64,000 nt of DNA from Lumnitzera littorea (Eukaryota; Streptophyta; Magnoliopsida; Myrtales; Combretaceae). The notes below the pieces were generated by a model, which was not told the origin of the DNA, did not search any database, and saw nothing but the letters and a program-made list of their open reading frames with translations. The DNA lies in assembly GCA_024138015.1 (NCBI GenBank), contig JAMXBB010000008.1:46421397-46485396 (forward strand). Reading direction: 5' to 3'. This document shows positions 1-12,260 of the stretch, in pieces (position 1 is the stretch's first letter; each line of letters starts with the position of its first letter). Position numbers and translations under genes: made by a program.

Positions 1-1728
1 GAAAATATACTCAAAATAATAAAAATATCAAATATATGATTTAAATAATTATTAAAGCATAAATATGTTAAGAAAAAGTGAAAATTAATATTTTATAATT
101 TTTAAACTTAAATAATAATTTTTGTGATATTTTTATATCACAATTTAAATTACAAGTCACAAAGTCTAAAACGGATCTCGTTATGAGAAAATACGCTCGA
201 AAACGATTAAAATGGACTATAAGTTTATAACGATTCAAGCTAAAACGAAAAAGTTACAAAATATATAAAGGAAGTCTCGTAAATATAAGAAAATAGTTTT
301 TATTAACCCCATTGAATATGATAAACTCTATAAATATAAGACTTGGGGTATATTAGGGAACTAGATAAACTACAATAGACTTTTAGTTAATTAAGGAGTC
401 TGTCTTTACGGAATACTTATAAGTGTTATTATATTTTAGGTGTTCAATATCGAGTTTTGAAAATCCTAAAGGTTTGGAGAATGAGCAATAATCCAGGTAA
501 GGGAGTTCTAATGACCTACTACTTGCTTGTGCGTGTTACTTGTATGATGTTTTGCTGCTTGCTGTTGCTTGTATGTTTGAATGACTATTCTGCTTGTATG
601 TCATCATCTGTGTGATAACTTTTTTTTTAAATTGATAAATATAAATATTTGACCCAAATAACCGATTCTATTCGTCGCATGTCTATGATCTAGTAAATGT
701 ATGGATGGAGAGTAGTAGCCTTGCAAAATGTTGAAAAAGGTATTTTTGGAAAAAGGTTTTCTTAATCTTAAACGTATTTTGTACGAATTTGATAAGAGCC
801 GTAGTGCCAGAAATGGTATTTTATCGTTAAGGTAAAGTTAGCATGGGTTCTCTACCTGATAGCGAGAGGACTCACTTTATTGTGCCTGTAAGGCCTTGGT
901 TAATTTTGGCTTGCGAAATGGACTTGCAAGTTGTGCTCGAGGGGCCTTCGAGGGTAGATAGTCCTAGTTTGGAATCCCCCTATTTGAATTGAAATTTTCT
1001 TTCTCGGCTAGGGTAATAGTCGAGTGCAACCTAGGGGGTGAGGCCCCTAGGTAGCCTCATGCAGGTAAGCTGAGGTGCTCTGTACGGGTAAGTACAGAGG
1101 ATAATCGAAGTGTAGACTATGTAATTCTACACCTTTCATAGTTCCGGACTCTTATGGATGTGTTGATTGCATTCATCGTACCTACATTTATTTTGTATGT
1201 AAATAGCTTGCTTGCATGTGTGATAATAATATGTGATAACTTGCTTAAACGGTGGTGTTGAGGAACAAATTTACTAAGTTGTTATATGCTCACTCCCTCA
1301 TAGTTTCTTTTGCAGGTTTACTTACATTGGGATTGGGATTGGGATTAGTCTCGAGTGCCGAGTATGAGATGGAGATATGTATTTTAGTATTAGGAATAGC
1401 TGAGTACTCTTTAGATGATACATAAGTAACCTTTGTTGATGATTTAATTTTTCTTATATTTCTTTTATAATATTGATATATCCTATCTTATTATTTGGTA
1501 GGGGATACCAATTCTCTACGGTTTTGAGGAACTGTGGGATATCGGACACTTATAGTTATTTATATTTGTATTTTACAGTAAATTATTTACTTAAAAATCA
1601 GTAACCTTAGTGATTAATTATTTAGAGTCTTGCAATCTTTGACTTGCAAGGCGATTTTTACATCATGGGTGCACACATGTCATGGAAATTTTAGGTAATT
1701 CTACTAGATCCCCTTTAGGGTCATGACA
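1..1728 (+). mobile_element. Long gypsy LTR (family L), right part, 5' end outside window
   Basis: Right-hand part of a long LTR in plus orientation. The right end is defined by GGGTCATGACA at 1718-1728, which resembles the GGGTCGTGACA end of many plant gypsy LTRs, followed two bases later by a PBS-like TGGTGATAAG. The stretch CTCACTCCCTCATAGTTTC upstream of TTTTGCAGGT at about 1289-1317 aligns by eye with the same landmark in the LTRs at 48545 (plus) and 3250 (minus), so the three are related. A splice-donor-like CAGGTAAG (494-501) and an acceptor-like TTTTGCAG (about 1308-1315) lie 0.8 kb apart. No coding sequence is seen. The left LTR border is not in the window. Confidence 0.6.
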
Positions 1729-1730
1729 TG

Positions 1731-2855
1731 TGGTGATAAGGGATTCACTTGTATTGATAGCCGGCAGACAGTGTAATCCATGGTAGAGACTGAGCTTCAT
1801 TGCGGGTGACATATCATAGTTGACCAAACCACTAAATCAACAGCTTAGTGATTTAGTAGGAGCAAAGGTATTGGGTGTGTTGATCGTACTATGGATGTTA
1901 GGTGCTCATTAATGAGCTTCAATGGAGTATAGGCACTAAAGATAAAGGTCGAGCTAAGATGTTGAGGAAGGAGTTAATTGATGCTCGATCTTACGCTAAA
2001 CGATTGATGGACGCTAGCTTGATGGTTGGGGGTTAACTTACTCGGACAATAGTTATTTGACTTGCCAGGTAGGTTGTGATGTCGAAGACAAGCTCACCAT
2101 CGGTTTGTATCTTCATTGGAACAAGCCTATGGCCTTACGATAGGATCGCGTTACGACATGTGATCTCGCCATTCAATGTCTCCTATAATGAGCTTCACTA
2201 GTTGGACTTTGGTTTAGGTAAGAATCAAGTATCAACAATTCCATTTTAAAGGGATCAAATTTCAATGAAGGTCTTATTTCATTATAGTAAATGAATTTGT
2301 TAGTGGAGTAGTTTGCTTTTTGTAGTTAACTTAAGGACTTGAAAGAATTGACATGATGATGAAAAATCCATATAAACAATGGAATACCTTAAACATTAAG
2401 ATTATAGTTAAGGATACATGGCTAATTGCCAATAATAAAAGGTCATAGGAGGGATTCTATAAGGATATAACCTTAACCTAATAAGATTTCCTTTCATCTA
2501 ACTAACTCTCTTAGTTCGTTTTCTTTAAGCACTACCAATATCATTATGGCCACCATATAGACTAATCAAGGCTAAGGAAGAAGAGGAAAGACAAGAAGAA
2601 AATTATCAGGGTAATTAGGAGATTGAATAGGTAGAGAAGACTTATAAGGAAAAGTGTATCCACCTATTAAAGCATTGTAAATCTAAGCCTTAGAATTTAG
2701 TGTTTGATTATGCTCTCACTTGATAAACTAGAATTAGGTCTTTAAAGTTTTTAAGTTAAATGGGTATTTAAAGTTCATGAACAACTAGGTCAATTAACTT
2801 ATCAACGTTAAATATTTAATTGAAAACTTAGGTTAATAATAGTCCTAAAATAGAT
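1731..2855 (+). other. PBS-like site and non-coding leader-like stretch of family L element
   Basis: Directly after the LTR end, TGGTGATAAG at 1731-1740 resembles a decayed TGGTATCAGA, the initiator-Met tRNA primer site used by many plant retrotransposons. The following 1.1 kb has stops in every frame and no gag, protease or zinc-knuckle motif that I recognise. An ATG at about 2544 opens into an acidic/basic low-complexity stretch that is soon interrupted. I read this as the untranslated leader of the element whose LTR ends at 1728. It is cut on the right by a minus-oriented LTR. Confidence 0.4.
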
Positions 2856-5800
2856 TGTCATGCCTCGAAGCAGCAGAGTCGTAACTGCCCCGCCGTGTAA
2901 ACCATCTTAAAATAGAAGTTGGCCTTACAACCGCTATCTTAGACCTGATCTACATAAGGCGTCCACGACTAACCCACTTTGAAGTAAACAGTTTGTAATT
3001 TAAATAAAGCATTTACTTAAGAAAGTGAGGAAGTATATATATATACACTATAATACGGTTATTACAATTAAAGTTTACAATATTTCTTTGTAATATATTT
3101 CCGAGTTATTACATTATTCAGAAATGAAAAATTCTGAAGTAAAAGCTTAAACCTTAAAAATATATATTTATTCTTCAATGTTTTTCCTCACTCCCCAGGA
3201 TCCAGCAGTTGCTAGCTTCAGAGTAGTTGTTTGCCGCTTCTTAGCCAGCACCTGCACGACGTCTATAGGGATGTGAGCAACCACAGCTCAGTAAGTTAGG
3301 ATGGAGGACTTAAAACTATACCATAAACACACAACAGGGTTATCAATCAACCTATTAGGTGCAATGCATGTGCAAGAAAATGCCATCGCACGACGTTATC
3401 CGGCCCGTCGTAAGATTAGAGAAATTGTGCCCACTATAATCCAAGTTGAGGAGTTGCCATTAATGCAATAGCTTACGACTAAACCTAGGCTTGTGCAATG
3501 GAGACCTTGCTCCTCCCGCGACTACCTTCGAACTACTGACTTCACCCTCACTACGACCTCCTCTCCTATCACTTAGTTCGACTGAGGATGAAGAAGGGAC
3601 CATTATGCAATCCTGCGCTATCCCTTTCGATGGGGTCGGTATTTGGCCGAAGAGTCCTAAGTTCCCCTAATGGGTTGCCATGCATATTCGATTATGATTA
3701 CTGGTCATATATTTAATTAAGTCTAATTTAGAGTGATTTTTAACCATTTCATACAAATCATACAATACATGCCAGGGCAATAAACAGAATCATAGCATCA
3801 CCCATAATCCAGCACATGCACACATCCAACTATCTAACAAGTACAACCAAGCATAATCTTAAGCCTCCAAAATGTAGCATTGTATTAATCCCAACTTACC
3901 TCAACTCCTCGCTCACTCACTCGAGATCTGACTTGCTCAGGCCATCGCCGATCATCCCTATAACATAAACGTGGTTTCAGTTTTTCATATAATTATTATA
4001 AGCTCATTTTATCCTATAACGCTTATTGTTATGTTTTGTTTAGGGTTTAATATACCTAATTATCTAGGTCTTAAGTCGTTTACAATTATTCTAGGTTTGG
4101 GGTTAGGTTTGGGTTTGGTTTCCGCATCGATTTCTGAATTAGGTTCTGGTTTGATTTCTAAGTAGTGTTTTATACTCTAACTCTAGAAATTCGTTTTAAC
4201 CCATAATGTGAAATTCATCACATTACTTCCCAATCTCCTAAATATCATCATTACCCCTAGTCAGTATTTATTTTATCCGGTACACTTAAATCCGTATTAG
4301 TGTACCGAATTCACTCCTAATGTGAGAAATTTTTACATTTTTCATATAATTACATAAATTCAAGTTTCCTACCAGATTTATTGTACATTTTTATTATTAT
4401 CAAAATATCAATTTTTATTATAATATTTTCTATTTATTATATTTCTAATAATTACATATGATGTATTATTACCTTTTATGTATATAATACACTTCTAATA
4501 TTTCTATCACTCTAATTATCATCTCTAAACATCAATTATCATTTCAAAATGTCTAAATTCATCCTAAGTCATATTTTACTCCTAATTACCCTAATTTACA
4601 AAATTAACTTAAAATTTACTATTTTTCCTTATTACTCGTTTACGACATAATTAACCTAATAATTACATCTAACACCCTAAATGCTACAAGTATCATACTC
4701 CATCAGATTTCAACATCCTAAAACATGTACTTATTCACTAAATCAGTAATTAACCATCTAATTACTTTATTAACCCTAAATTACCCATTTTATGCCTTAT
4801 TTTAAGGCCTAAAAATTATCTAAAAATTTAAAAAATTAATTTTTGAAAACGGGCTTCATAGCACTGTTCTATATCATCTAAGTGGTCTATACAAAAATTT
4901 TGGGCTCGAAACTATACTCTTAAGATCATTTATTTCTAAACTGAAATATGTTCGGTTTTGCATGATTTCTTAAGGACCATATGTCATGAGACATATTTTC
5001 ATCAAAATAATATTTTTCCTAAAAACTACATACAAAAATATTTCAGAATAATAAAATTCATAATTTTCTAATAATATTTACTATTTTTATAAAATTATAC
5101 AAGAATCGGGCTGAAAATCGGACTTACCGATCTGGCTGGCTCTGGCCATCGCCAACCATTGTGGCCTTGTTGGCCGGCCTGGGCGCGTTCCCTTTAAAAG
5201 CCCTAATTACACAGTTTTTCTTAATTTTTTTTAACTCGAATTTTTCTCTTAATTTTCGCCTCTCCCTAATTTTCTCTGATTTATAATTGTCCAAATAAGC
5301 TTCTGGATTTTTCTTGCTATTTATAGAGCTTTAGGATAATTATTATGCATTAAATTGAACAAGATAATTGCCTTATCCCTTAATTTTTGACTTTTTTGTT
5401 GTCTTAATTTAATTAGCCGATTTTTTTTTCTTATTTTTCCTAGTTGTCACGACCTAATTCTGGATCATTCCTGATTTTTCTTGATTTTTCCTTAATTAAT
5501 TATGAATTTTCTTTAAGTATTTAGTATTATTTTAACACATTTCGCGTATTTTAAGTAATTACGCATATTTATACCTACATGTAAATTCATATGTAGTACA
5601 AATAAATATTCCTAAATATTATTTAGGTCATTCTATTATTTTTAGTATACATATAATTTATCTCTAGCGATTCGTTAATTATCGAAATGTATTTTACGCA
5701 TTTTCGATAAATAACAAGTTATATATTTAAAATTTGGAATTTTTATAGTTTTTTATTTTATTGCTTATTTTCTTAAATTCCAACTTACATGATCATTTTT

Positions 5801-5900
5801 ACTAATATTTCTAACTTTACCTTATAATTTAGTTTTGATCAAATTTTTCAGTCAATCAAAACCTTGAGTAACTGGTTGTGGGGTTTACATAGATTAACCT
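2856..5900 (-). mobile_element. Long gypsy LTR (family L), minus orientation; outer border uncertain
   Basis: Read on the minus strand, this matches the plus-strand LTR at 45222-49001 at ordered landmarks. These are: the 3' terminus (GGCATGACA, plus-strand TGTCATGCC at 2856-2864), a GTCTAAGATAGC block near 2940, the AGTCGAACTAAGTGA block near 3575, an acceptor-like GTGCAGGTG near 3253, a donor-like GAGGTAAGTT near 3900, a GC-rich block near 5150, and a TATA box (CTATAAATAG on the minus strand, about 5320). The homology cannot be followed by eye in the very AT-rich U3 beyond about 5400, so the right border is approximate. A TGTCACGACC word at 5445 looks like an LTR terminus but is in the wrong sense for this copy. 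No open frame of note. Confidence 0.65.
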
Positions 5901-6569
5901 ATTACCTATGTAAATCTCATGGTTGAGTTAAATGTGAGGCAATGAAAAATTAAGAAGTTGAACTTAAACAAGCTTAAATTTTTGACAAACCCAAATTTGA
6001 TCATTCAAACCTTATTTTAGTTGACCAAACTAGGTCAAAGAATACACAAGGTGAATATGTGATAATTTGAAGCTGACATAGAGAAGTTAAGAGATAATAT
6101 GTGCCGACTTAAAATGTTCAAATAACTATATATAATGATACCTATCATTCGAACGGGAAGCGAAAACACTAGTTTTTGAAATAATTATCATGTTCCTTTT
6201 GTTTTTTAAAAATTTTCTTCTAAGAAAATAAGTAAACCATTCAATTATGGATTGATGAGGTCCTATATTAAGGTAAAATGAGTTGTTTATTTTTGTATTT
6301 TAACATATTGGGATTTTACCTAATTGCAATACAATAATCCATTATATTTTCATAAAATATAGGATATCCTAATATTTAGATTGTTGACTTCACGTTTGGC
6401 ATTAGAATCAATTTTAAGTTAGATCCTTACTTTTGATTTGCAAAGATATTATTACCTTATATACCAATATTTATGAAATTCAAACTAGCAAAAGAAAATA
6501 GAAATCAATAACTATTTATCATTGTACGTTTCTTTTTTGTCTAATATAATTATACGTTGATTTGTAGAA
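5901..6569. other. AT-rich DNA with no recognised gene
   Basis: Stretch between the minus LTR and the viral insertion. It may hold the distal U3 of that LTR or host DNA. A short inverted repeat, TTTACATAG / CTATGTAAA, lies at about 5884-5915. No coding potential seen. Confidence 0.4.
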
Positions 6570-7061
6570 AAAAAAAGTGAAACTCAGTTCAACTTTATCA
6601 GGAAAAATAGTTGACACACTATTAGATACTTTTAGCAAAATTATTGTATTATTTATTGTGTAAAAAGTAGATTCTTACACTATTTACTGTAGACAAAAAC
6701 TTATACATTTTTTACTCTCTAAAAAGAATCTAATGTAGCTGATCCATTGAAATTTTATATAAACCTTAGATGAACACTTAAGAAGGATATGAAAAAATCA
6801 TGGGAGTAAAAACTTAAGTCTTAAACACTCTCCAAAATTCTTTAGAAAAAATCTTCAAACCCTTTGTTGTAAATACTCACACTCACATTGTATAAACATA
6901 TTTGAGAGCATTAATATAATATATTTCTCCGTTTTGTAAGTTCTTTACTTGCTTCTTTTAATTATATTATTTTTCAGGTTTAAGCAAAAGGGAACTAGGT
7001 TATTCTCTTGTTTATCTTATAATTTTCTTTTCCTTTTATTTGTTTACAATCCTTCTTATTT
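6570..7061 (+). promoter_or_regulatory. Viral intergenic/promoter region, left copy
   Basis: Contains a TATA box (TATATAAA at 6756-6763). It aligns by eye with 15860-16305 over about 440 bases, with shared words such as CCTTAGATGAACACTTAAGAAGGA and ACACTCTCCAAAATT. It lies just upstream of the PBS, where caulimovirids start their pregenomic RNA. The alignment extends upstream of the TATA box, so this is repeated genome sequence and not merely the short terminal R of the RNA. Confidence 0.7.
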
Positions 7062-7074
7062 TGGTATTAGAGCC
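7062..7074 (+). other. Primer-binding site (initiator Met tRNA type)
   Basis: TGGTATTAGAGCC differs from the standard TGGTATCAGAGCC by one C-to-T change. It marks the start point of minus-strand synthesis in both caulimovirids and many LTR retrotransposons. Its place 300 bases after the TATA box and before the first viral ORF fits a pararetrovirus. Confidence 0.75.
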
Positions 7075-7199
7075 TTAGTTAAAGTTTTTCATAACCTTTT
7101 GCTAAGATCTACAGGATCTAGCATAGTTTACCCATTTTATTGCCTAAGATTGGTGTTTGTAGGGTACTTTGTTGCCTTTGGATCGATGGTTTAATTAAG

Positions 7200-7735
7200 G
7201 AGTAGAAGCTTTAGTTTATGAAAAAGTTAACATGGTTCTGAAATCATTAAAAGGTTATTAAATTAAAAAAAGATAAGGAAAGACCTAACTAGAATAAGAG
7301 GAATGCCTATAGTATCAAGTAGCATTAAATTAAAAAAAAAAAAGTCTTTCACATTAAATATTAAGGTTAAGGATTAGTAATGTTATAACTGAAGTAGAAC
7401 TTGATACTAATTATAAAAAAGCTTTAGATTTAAGTAGAAAATACTTATCAAATCTTAAAGGGTTAATAAATTATAATGCTCTTGTTGAACAAGATAAAAT
7501 AATTATTAGACAAAATAATACTATAATTTTGTTATTGTTATCTCTACATAAAAAATTAGATCAGATAGAATTGGAATTTAAAAATAAAAGAAAAACAAAA
7601 AAAATTACTCATAAGAATTAGAAAATATAATAGGAAAACTTCAAGGAATAAAAATCTTAGAAAAACTAGTAGAAAAGGTAAAGAAACCTAACAACATTTC
7701 TAGTATTTATAAACCATTAGAAAATTAAGGAAAGA
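7200..7735 (+). pseudogene. Start of viral ORF1, predicted coiled-coil region (broken)
   Basis: A decayed frame between the PBS and the movement-protein region. From about 7375 to 7590 one frame stays open for about 70 codons and is rich in Leu, Lys, Glu, Ile and Asn with spacing that suggests a coiled coil. It begins near the word TELDTNYKKAL in spirit (seen as VELDTNYKKAL) and ends in a QIELEF segment. Caulimovirid polyproteins often begin with such a segment. The start codon is not certain: an ATG at about 7232 is close by but its frame is quickly stopped. No enzymatic motif is visible. Confidence 0.4.
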
Positions 7736-8870
7736 TCATGACTTCAAGGATAAGAACCTTTACCTTTACAGGGAATAGTAGAATACTTAGAGACAACCCA
7801 ATTAGAAAAGAGACTTCCATAGATAGAGGAATCCTAAATAGATTAAAAAGTAGACGTAGACAGGTGATCACATTGAACAACTAGAAAAGATAGTTAATAT
7901 AGATAGAGACGTAGAAATTTATAATAATAGAAATATTGATTTGTTAAATCCTAGAATATTATATAGAATAAGACAATTAAATTGAGGAAGAACGAGATTG
8001 ATAAGAGCAAACTAAGAATAAACTATCTTAGTAACCACTAAACCAATTAATGTAAAGTTATTAAGTGATATAGTTATTAGAAAATTTAAACAAAGAGGAA
8101 GGAGACTAGTACATCTAGGAATAATAGTAGTAGGAATAAAAGGATTAGTAAGAAAATAAATTGGAGCAAAATTATTATTAGTAATAATAGACAAATCTTA
8201 GCAAAATGATATTAGAAAAGCAATAGTAGGTACAATGGAAATAAACATGAATAATAATAAAGACATATTTTATTGTACACTAAATTTTATGATTAGTGTA
8301 AATAATGTAAAAAATTAGGAAATCAAATTATAAGGAAAAGGATACGAACACCATATAAGGGAAAATATATTAATAAATATTAGATTTACAAGAAGAGTAG
8401 TAGATGGTAACAATACATAGTATAAACTAAACATAGAAGGTATAATACAAGAAATAGTTAGTGCAAGAATTAAGTTTATCCAACCTATGAAAATAAAGAG
8501 TAGAGAATTAGAAGGGTTTGAATGGACTATATCCAAACATTTAGAAAGTCCAACTACAAGTAGAGCTCTTGAAGACAGTATGATGTATAGAAATCTTAAT
8601 GGATCATACGAATTAAGATTTTTAGACTTCAAAGAAAAAATAACATTAGAAGAAGAAGAATTAATAAGTGCAAACTTAGAAAGTAGAATAGAAATGATAT
8701 TAGATGCTAGTGGAAGTAGACACATGTATTGGGGTATATTGGAAAGTCGAAGTAATGGGAGATTTTTAATTAAAATTGGGAAGAGATTAATGAGGCAATA
8801 GAAGAACTGAGAAATAGAGGATATTTAGAAAAAAAGAAGAATTTTATTTTGTAGAAAATAAGTGTGACTT
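7736..8870 (+). pseudogene. Viral movement protein (30K superfamily), broken
   Basis: Role in the family: tubule-forming or plasmodesma-targeted protein that moves virus between cells. At about 8040-8190 the frame reads a 30K-type core with the words RKFKQRG, HLGIIVVGIKG and LVRK, followed by a TAA and a hydrophobic strand ending in IIDK. This resembles the conserved hIGhIxhxhxxLxRxG pattern of caulimovirid movement proteins. Downstream, 8487-8801 stays open for 104 codons (starting MKIKSRELEGFEW) and continues the same domain. Several stops and at least one frame change interrupt the region. It precedes the coat-protein region, as in petuvirus- or florendovirus-type polyproteins. The identification rests on motif resemblance only. 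Confidence 0.6.
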
Positions 8871-10260
8871 AGGAGGAAAAACGTATGTAAAATATCGTAG
8901 GTTAAATCATCCTAAAAATTTAGAAATAATACAAAGATACAATATTCAATTAAAAAATGAATAGGAAGAAGAAGAAAAACAAATAATGGAAACTTTTTTA
9001 GACAACTATTTCATAGATTCCCAAGAACTAGAACTTTTAGAAGATATAGTAAGATAAGTAAAAAGATTACTAAGAAATGAATCTTCAAAAAATGAATCAA
9101 TGACATAGAATATATGTATAATAGAGAACCTTTAGAACTTATGAATTTAAATAGCTATAGTGTAAATAGTACTCCAATATATAACACAAGAGTAGAAAAC
9201 CCCATAGAATAACCAAGTAGAACCCTTACATATACTATATAGAACCTAATAAAGACTATAAAAGCTTAAGAAAACGAATGCCCTTAAAAATATTTGATAA
9301 AAGAAATTTCGTAGACAATGGAAGAATACTTAATTTAGTAACTCACGATCCCTAACTAGAGAATGGGAAAATTGTAATAAAAGTGATAATGTTACAGCAA
9401 TGTATAATTTTTTAGAAAAATTTTTAGGAGATAATACTAGAGCTCTATGGGAAAGTTATTTTAGAAAAATTTCAGACATATTGACAATTAGGAACTAATC
9501 CTTATAATTTTACAAATAAAATTACTATTTTAGTAATGAATACACATCCCAATGTAGGTAATGATTCACAAATCTAAATGAAGGCGACGAGAGCCTTAGA
9601 ATAATTATAATTAAAGGATTGGAGATATGTAAAAAAAGTCTTAAATGATTTCTTTTATCATTGTAACATGGTAGGATGTTATTATGAAACAAATATAATA
9701 GACAAATTGTTTTTAAAATTATTAGGACCATTAGCACAAGAAATTTATAAATAATTTAAAGAACAAAAAGAACCCACCTTACTTATAGAATTAAATAATT
9801 TAGATATAAGAGTACAATTTGTGATAAAAAAAAATTAGTAGAAAAATGTACAAGTATACAAATAACAAAATAATTAAAAGGAGAATACAGTTTTTGTGGA
9901 AATATTTATATACCTCAAAGATACAGAGACAAAGAGAATAATAGACCTAAAGGGAGATAATATAGGCTTAGGCAAAAGAAACCTTATTTAAATAGAGATA
10001 GATGTATAAGAAAATACAATAAAGATAGAAATTATAAGAATGTACTAACATATTTTGCTTGTAAAAAAGAAGGACATTTAGTTAGAGATTATGATAAAAG
10101 TCATAATATCCATGATAAATGTACCACAATAATTAATTGTGTTGAAGAAGATATTTTAGAAATAGATGAATTTACGGATGATACACAAACCATATACAAC
10201 ATAATTAGGATAGAAGATAGAGAAAAAATTGATAGTGATTAGTAGAAAGAGGGATAAAAG
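8871..10260 (+). pseudogene. Viral coat-protein region with Cys-His box, broken
   Basis: Frame fragments of a capsid-like protein. One fragment near 9390-9480 includes ALWESYF. Another at about 9617-9757 reads through WRYVKKVLNDFFYHC and LLGPLAQEIYK, a helix-rich pattern seen in caulimovirid coat proteins. At 10051-10110 there is a CCHC-type box. It is seen as FACKKEGHLVRDYDKSHNIH, where the first and last Cys positions are now Phe and Tyr while the central Cys and His remain. Such boxes bind the pregenomic RNA during packaging. A glutamate/aspartate-rich tail (EEDILEIDEFTDD) follows. There are many stops, mostly TAG, and frame changes. Confidence 0.6.
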
Positions 10261-10369
10261 CACTATAAGGAATAGATGAAGTAGAACAAAATGCTAAAAA
10301 AAAAAAAGTATTTAAGAGTTTGTTGATAATAAAATAGGTTGTAATTATAATTAGAATCAAGGATTAGAT

Positions 10370-10660
10370 GAGATGATCATCCTTATAAATTCTATAATAG
10401 ATATCCTCAATTAAAGCTTAGATACCAATGTAATAATTGTTTAATTGAAGCCTATAAAATTTGTTTAAACAGTCAAGGAGAAATAGTAGAATTTAAAACA
10501 AAAATTTTAAAAAAAGAAGATAGTAAAAATCTAATTGAAAGAAGGATGATAAAATTAGAAGAAAAAGTAGATAAAATAGAAAAAATATTAAACTTAAAGG
10601 AAAATAAATAATTGAAACATAGGCAAATAATAGGAAAATGAATAGTAATAGAAGAAAAAT
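10370..10660 (+). pseudogene. Second viral Cys motif and linker
   Basis: At about 10412-10480 the frame reads KLRYQCNNCLIEAYKICLN, a C-x2-C-x7-C spacing after an aromatic/basic lead-in. It sits between the coat CCHC box and the protease, where some caulimovirid polyproteins carry a second zinc-binding-like segment. A lysine/glutamate-rich coiled segment follows. The function is not known to me; the position and spacing are what is seen. Confidence 0.4.
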
Positions 10661-10689
10661 TAGAAAGTAAATTAGAAGATAACTATATA

Positions 10690-11340
10690 AATACAGCTAA
10701 GATATATTTTACAAAAGAAATAGATAGCAACTTGGGATCATTAATAACAAATGTAAGAATAAATATAAGGTTTATTATAGGAGATTTTATCTTAAAATCA
10801 CAAGCTTTAATAGATATTAGAGTATCAAATAATTGCATAGACAGTAAATAGATCCTAAAACATTTGATTAGAAAGTTACTAACAAGTGAATGTGTATATA
10901 CAGAACAAATAGATGATGGATTTACATCAATATTGTGATATATTAGCAAAATATAAAATAACTTTAGAAACAAATAAAGGATGGATGAATGGTTTACACA
11001 ACTCTAGAACATATGTAAGAGATGTGAAACTTCATAGGTACATATGTATGATAAGATTACAATTTTTGTTAAATGATAATTATGGATTTAGTTTAAGCCC
11101 ATTAGGTTCAACACTTTTAGCTTCTCTTATAGTACCTCTTCTAAAAGAAAAATGTGAGTGTAATATACAAGGAAAATGTAAAATAAAAATGGTTGATAAA
11201 AAAGTAGAAGAAGAAAAAGAAGAAAACATAGAAGTAGAGCAAGAACTATATGAACAAGTAATAGAAAAATATGAGGATTTAGAATTGATAAATAATTGTT
11301 TAAATTATAAAAAAATTATAATTTCATAGAAACAGGAATA
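10690..11340 (+). pseudogene. Viral aspartic protease and acidic linker, broken
   Basis: The protease would release the polyprotein domains. At about 10790-10834 the frame reads FILKSQALIDIRVSNNC. The catalytic D-T/S-G triad is damaged, with D-I-R in its place, so it could not work. The second half lies in another frame at 10913-11329 (138 codons without a stop). This includes a SPLGSTLL stretch resembling the usual LG.PFL strand and ends in a Lys/Glu-rich stretch with several EE pairs, the linker before reverse transcriptase. The frame change between the halves is a clear break. Confidence 0.55.
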
Positions 11341-12260
11341 ACAGAAATAGATAATATAATTAGTAAATTAAAAAAAAAAAGAATTTATAGTTGAAAATCC
11401 CATAAAACTATAGGATAGAAATAAAATATATTGTAAATTAGATATACTTAATCCAGATTTAGAAATAAGATCTAAGAATATAGAATGTGATAATTTAGAT
11501 AGAAAAGAATTTGAAATATATATTGAAAAATTATTAAAATTAAGAGTTATCAAAATGTCAAATAAGCCCCATAGAAGCCCATATTTATTGTTAGAAATGA
11601 TAGTGAAATAATTAGAGGTAAAAGTAGAATGGTCATAAATTATAAAAAAGCTAAATAATAATACAAGACAAATGTATATGATATTCTTGATAAAACAGAT
11701 TTAATAAATGGAATACAAAATAATAATATTTTTAGCAAATTTAATTGCAAATTAGGATTTAGGTAAATTAGAATAAATAAAGAATCAATTCCTTGGATTG
11801 CTTTTACATATTTATTAGGATACTTTGAGTGTTTAGTCATATCATTTGGATTAAAAAATGCTCCTTTAAATTTTCAAGGGAAGATGGATGAGATTTTTTC
11901 AAAATATTTATTTGTTTGTGTATATATAGATGATATTTTAGTACATTCAAAAATCGAAAAGGAACATACATCCTATTTAAAAATTATTTTATTTGAATTT
12001 CTTAAAAATGGAGTAATTATAAGTAATAAAAATGCTCAATTTTATAGAAAAAAATATAGAATTTCTAGGAGTAAAAATAGGAAATGGGAAAATTAACATA
12101 TATCCTTATATTTCTAAAAAGGTTTTATAATTTACTGAATAATTTGACAAAAAAACTTCACAACAATTTTTAGGATTAATTAATTATGCTAGACCATTTA
12201 TAAAAAATTTAGGAAAATATACCTAACAATTATACTAGAAAACTGGTAATGTTAAAACTT
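11341..12260 (+). pseudogene. Viral reverse transcriptase, broken
   Basis: Copies pregenomic RNA into DNA. Visible motifs in order are: an SRMVINYKKA segment (about 11626), FSKFNCK (about 11731), INKESIPWIAFT with GYFECLVISFGLKNAP (about 11777-11870), and the active-site strand CVYIDDILVHSK (YIDDI at about 11921-11935). The 11884-12096 frame is open for 70 codons and ends in the segment before the connection domain. The thumb/connection words LGLINYARPFIKN-like (about 12170-12215) follow in another frame. Stops, mainly TAG and TAA, interrupt each part. Wording close to florendo/petuvirus RT suggests that side of the family, but this is from memory. Confidence 0.8.

Noticed and set aside
1326..1350. 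ATTGGG repeated three times, a possible G-quadruplex.
   Set aside because: Only three G-tracts of three are adjacent, so it is a weak candidate and probably simple repetition.
3971..4165. 64-codon hydrophobic frame with a GLGLGLGL run, and a telomere-like GGTTTGGGGTTAGGTTTGGG stretch.
   Set aside because: It lies inside the minus-strand LTR. The repeat is too irregular for plant telomere TTTAGGG and too short to be coding or telomeric.
5445..5454. TGTCACGACC, the standard start of many plant LTRs.
   Set aside because: It is in the wrong sense for the surrounding minus-strand LTR and no partner terminus or target duplication was found. Kept only as a remark.
8315..8725. 136-codon minus-strand frame.
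   Set aside because: Antisense shadow of the viral movement-protein region, which reads as viral wording on the plus strand.
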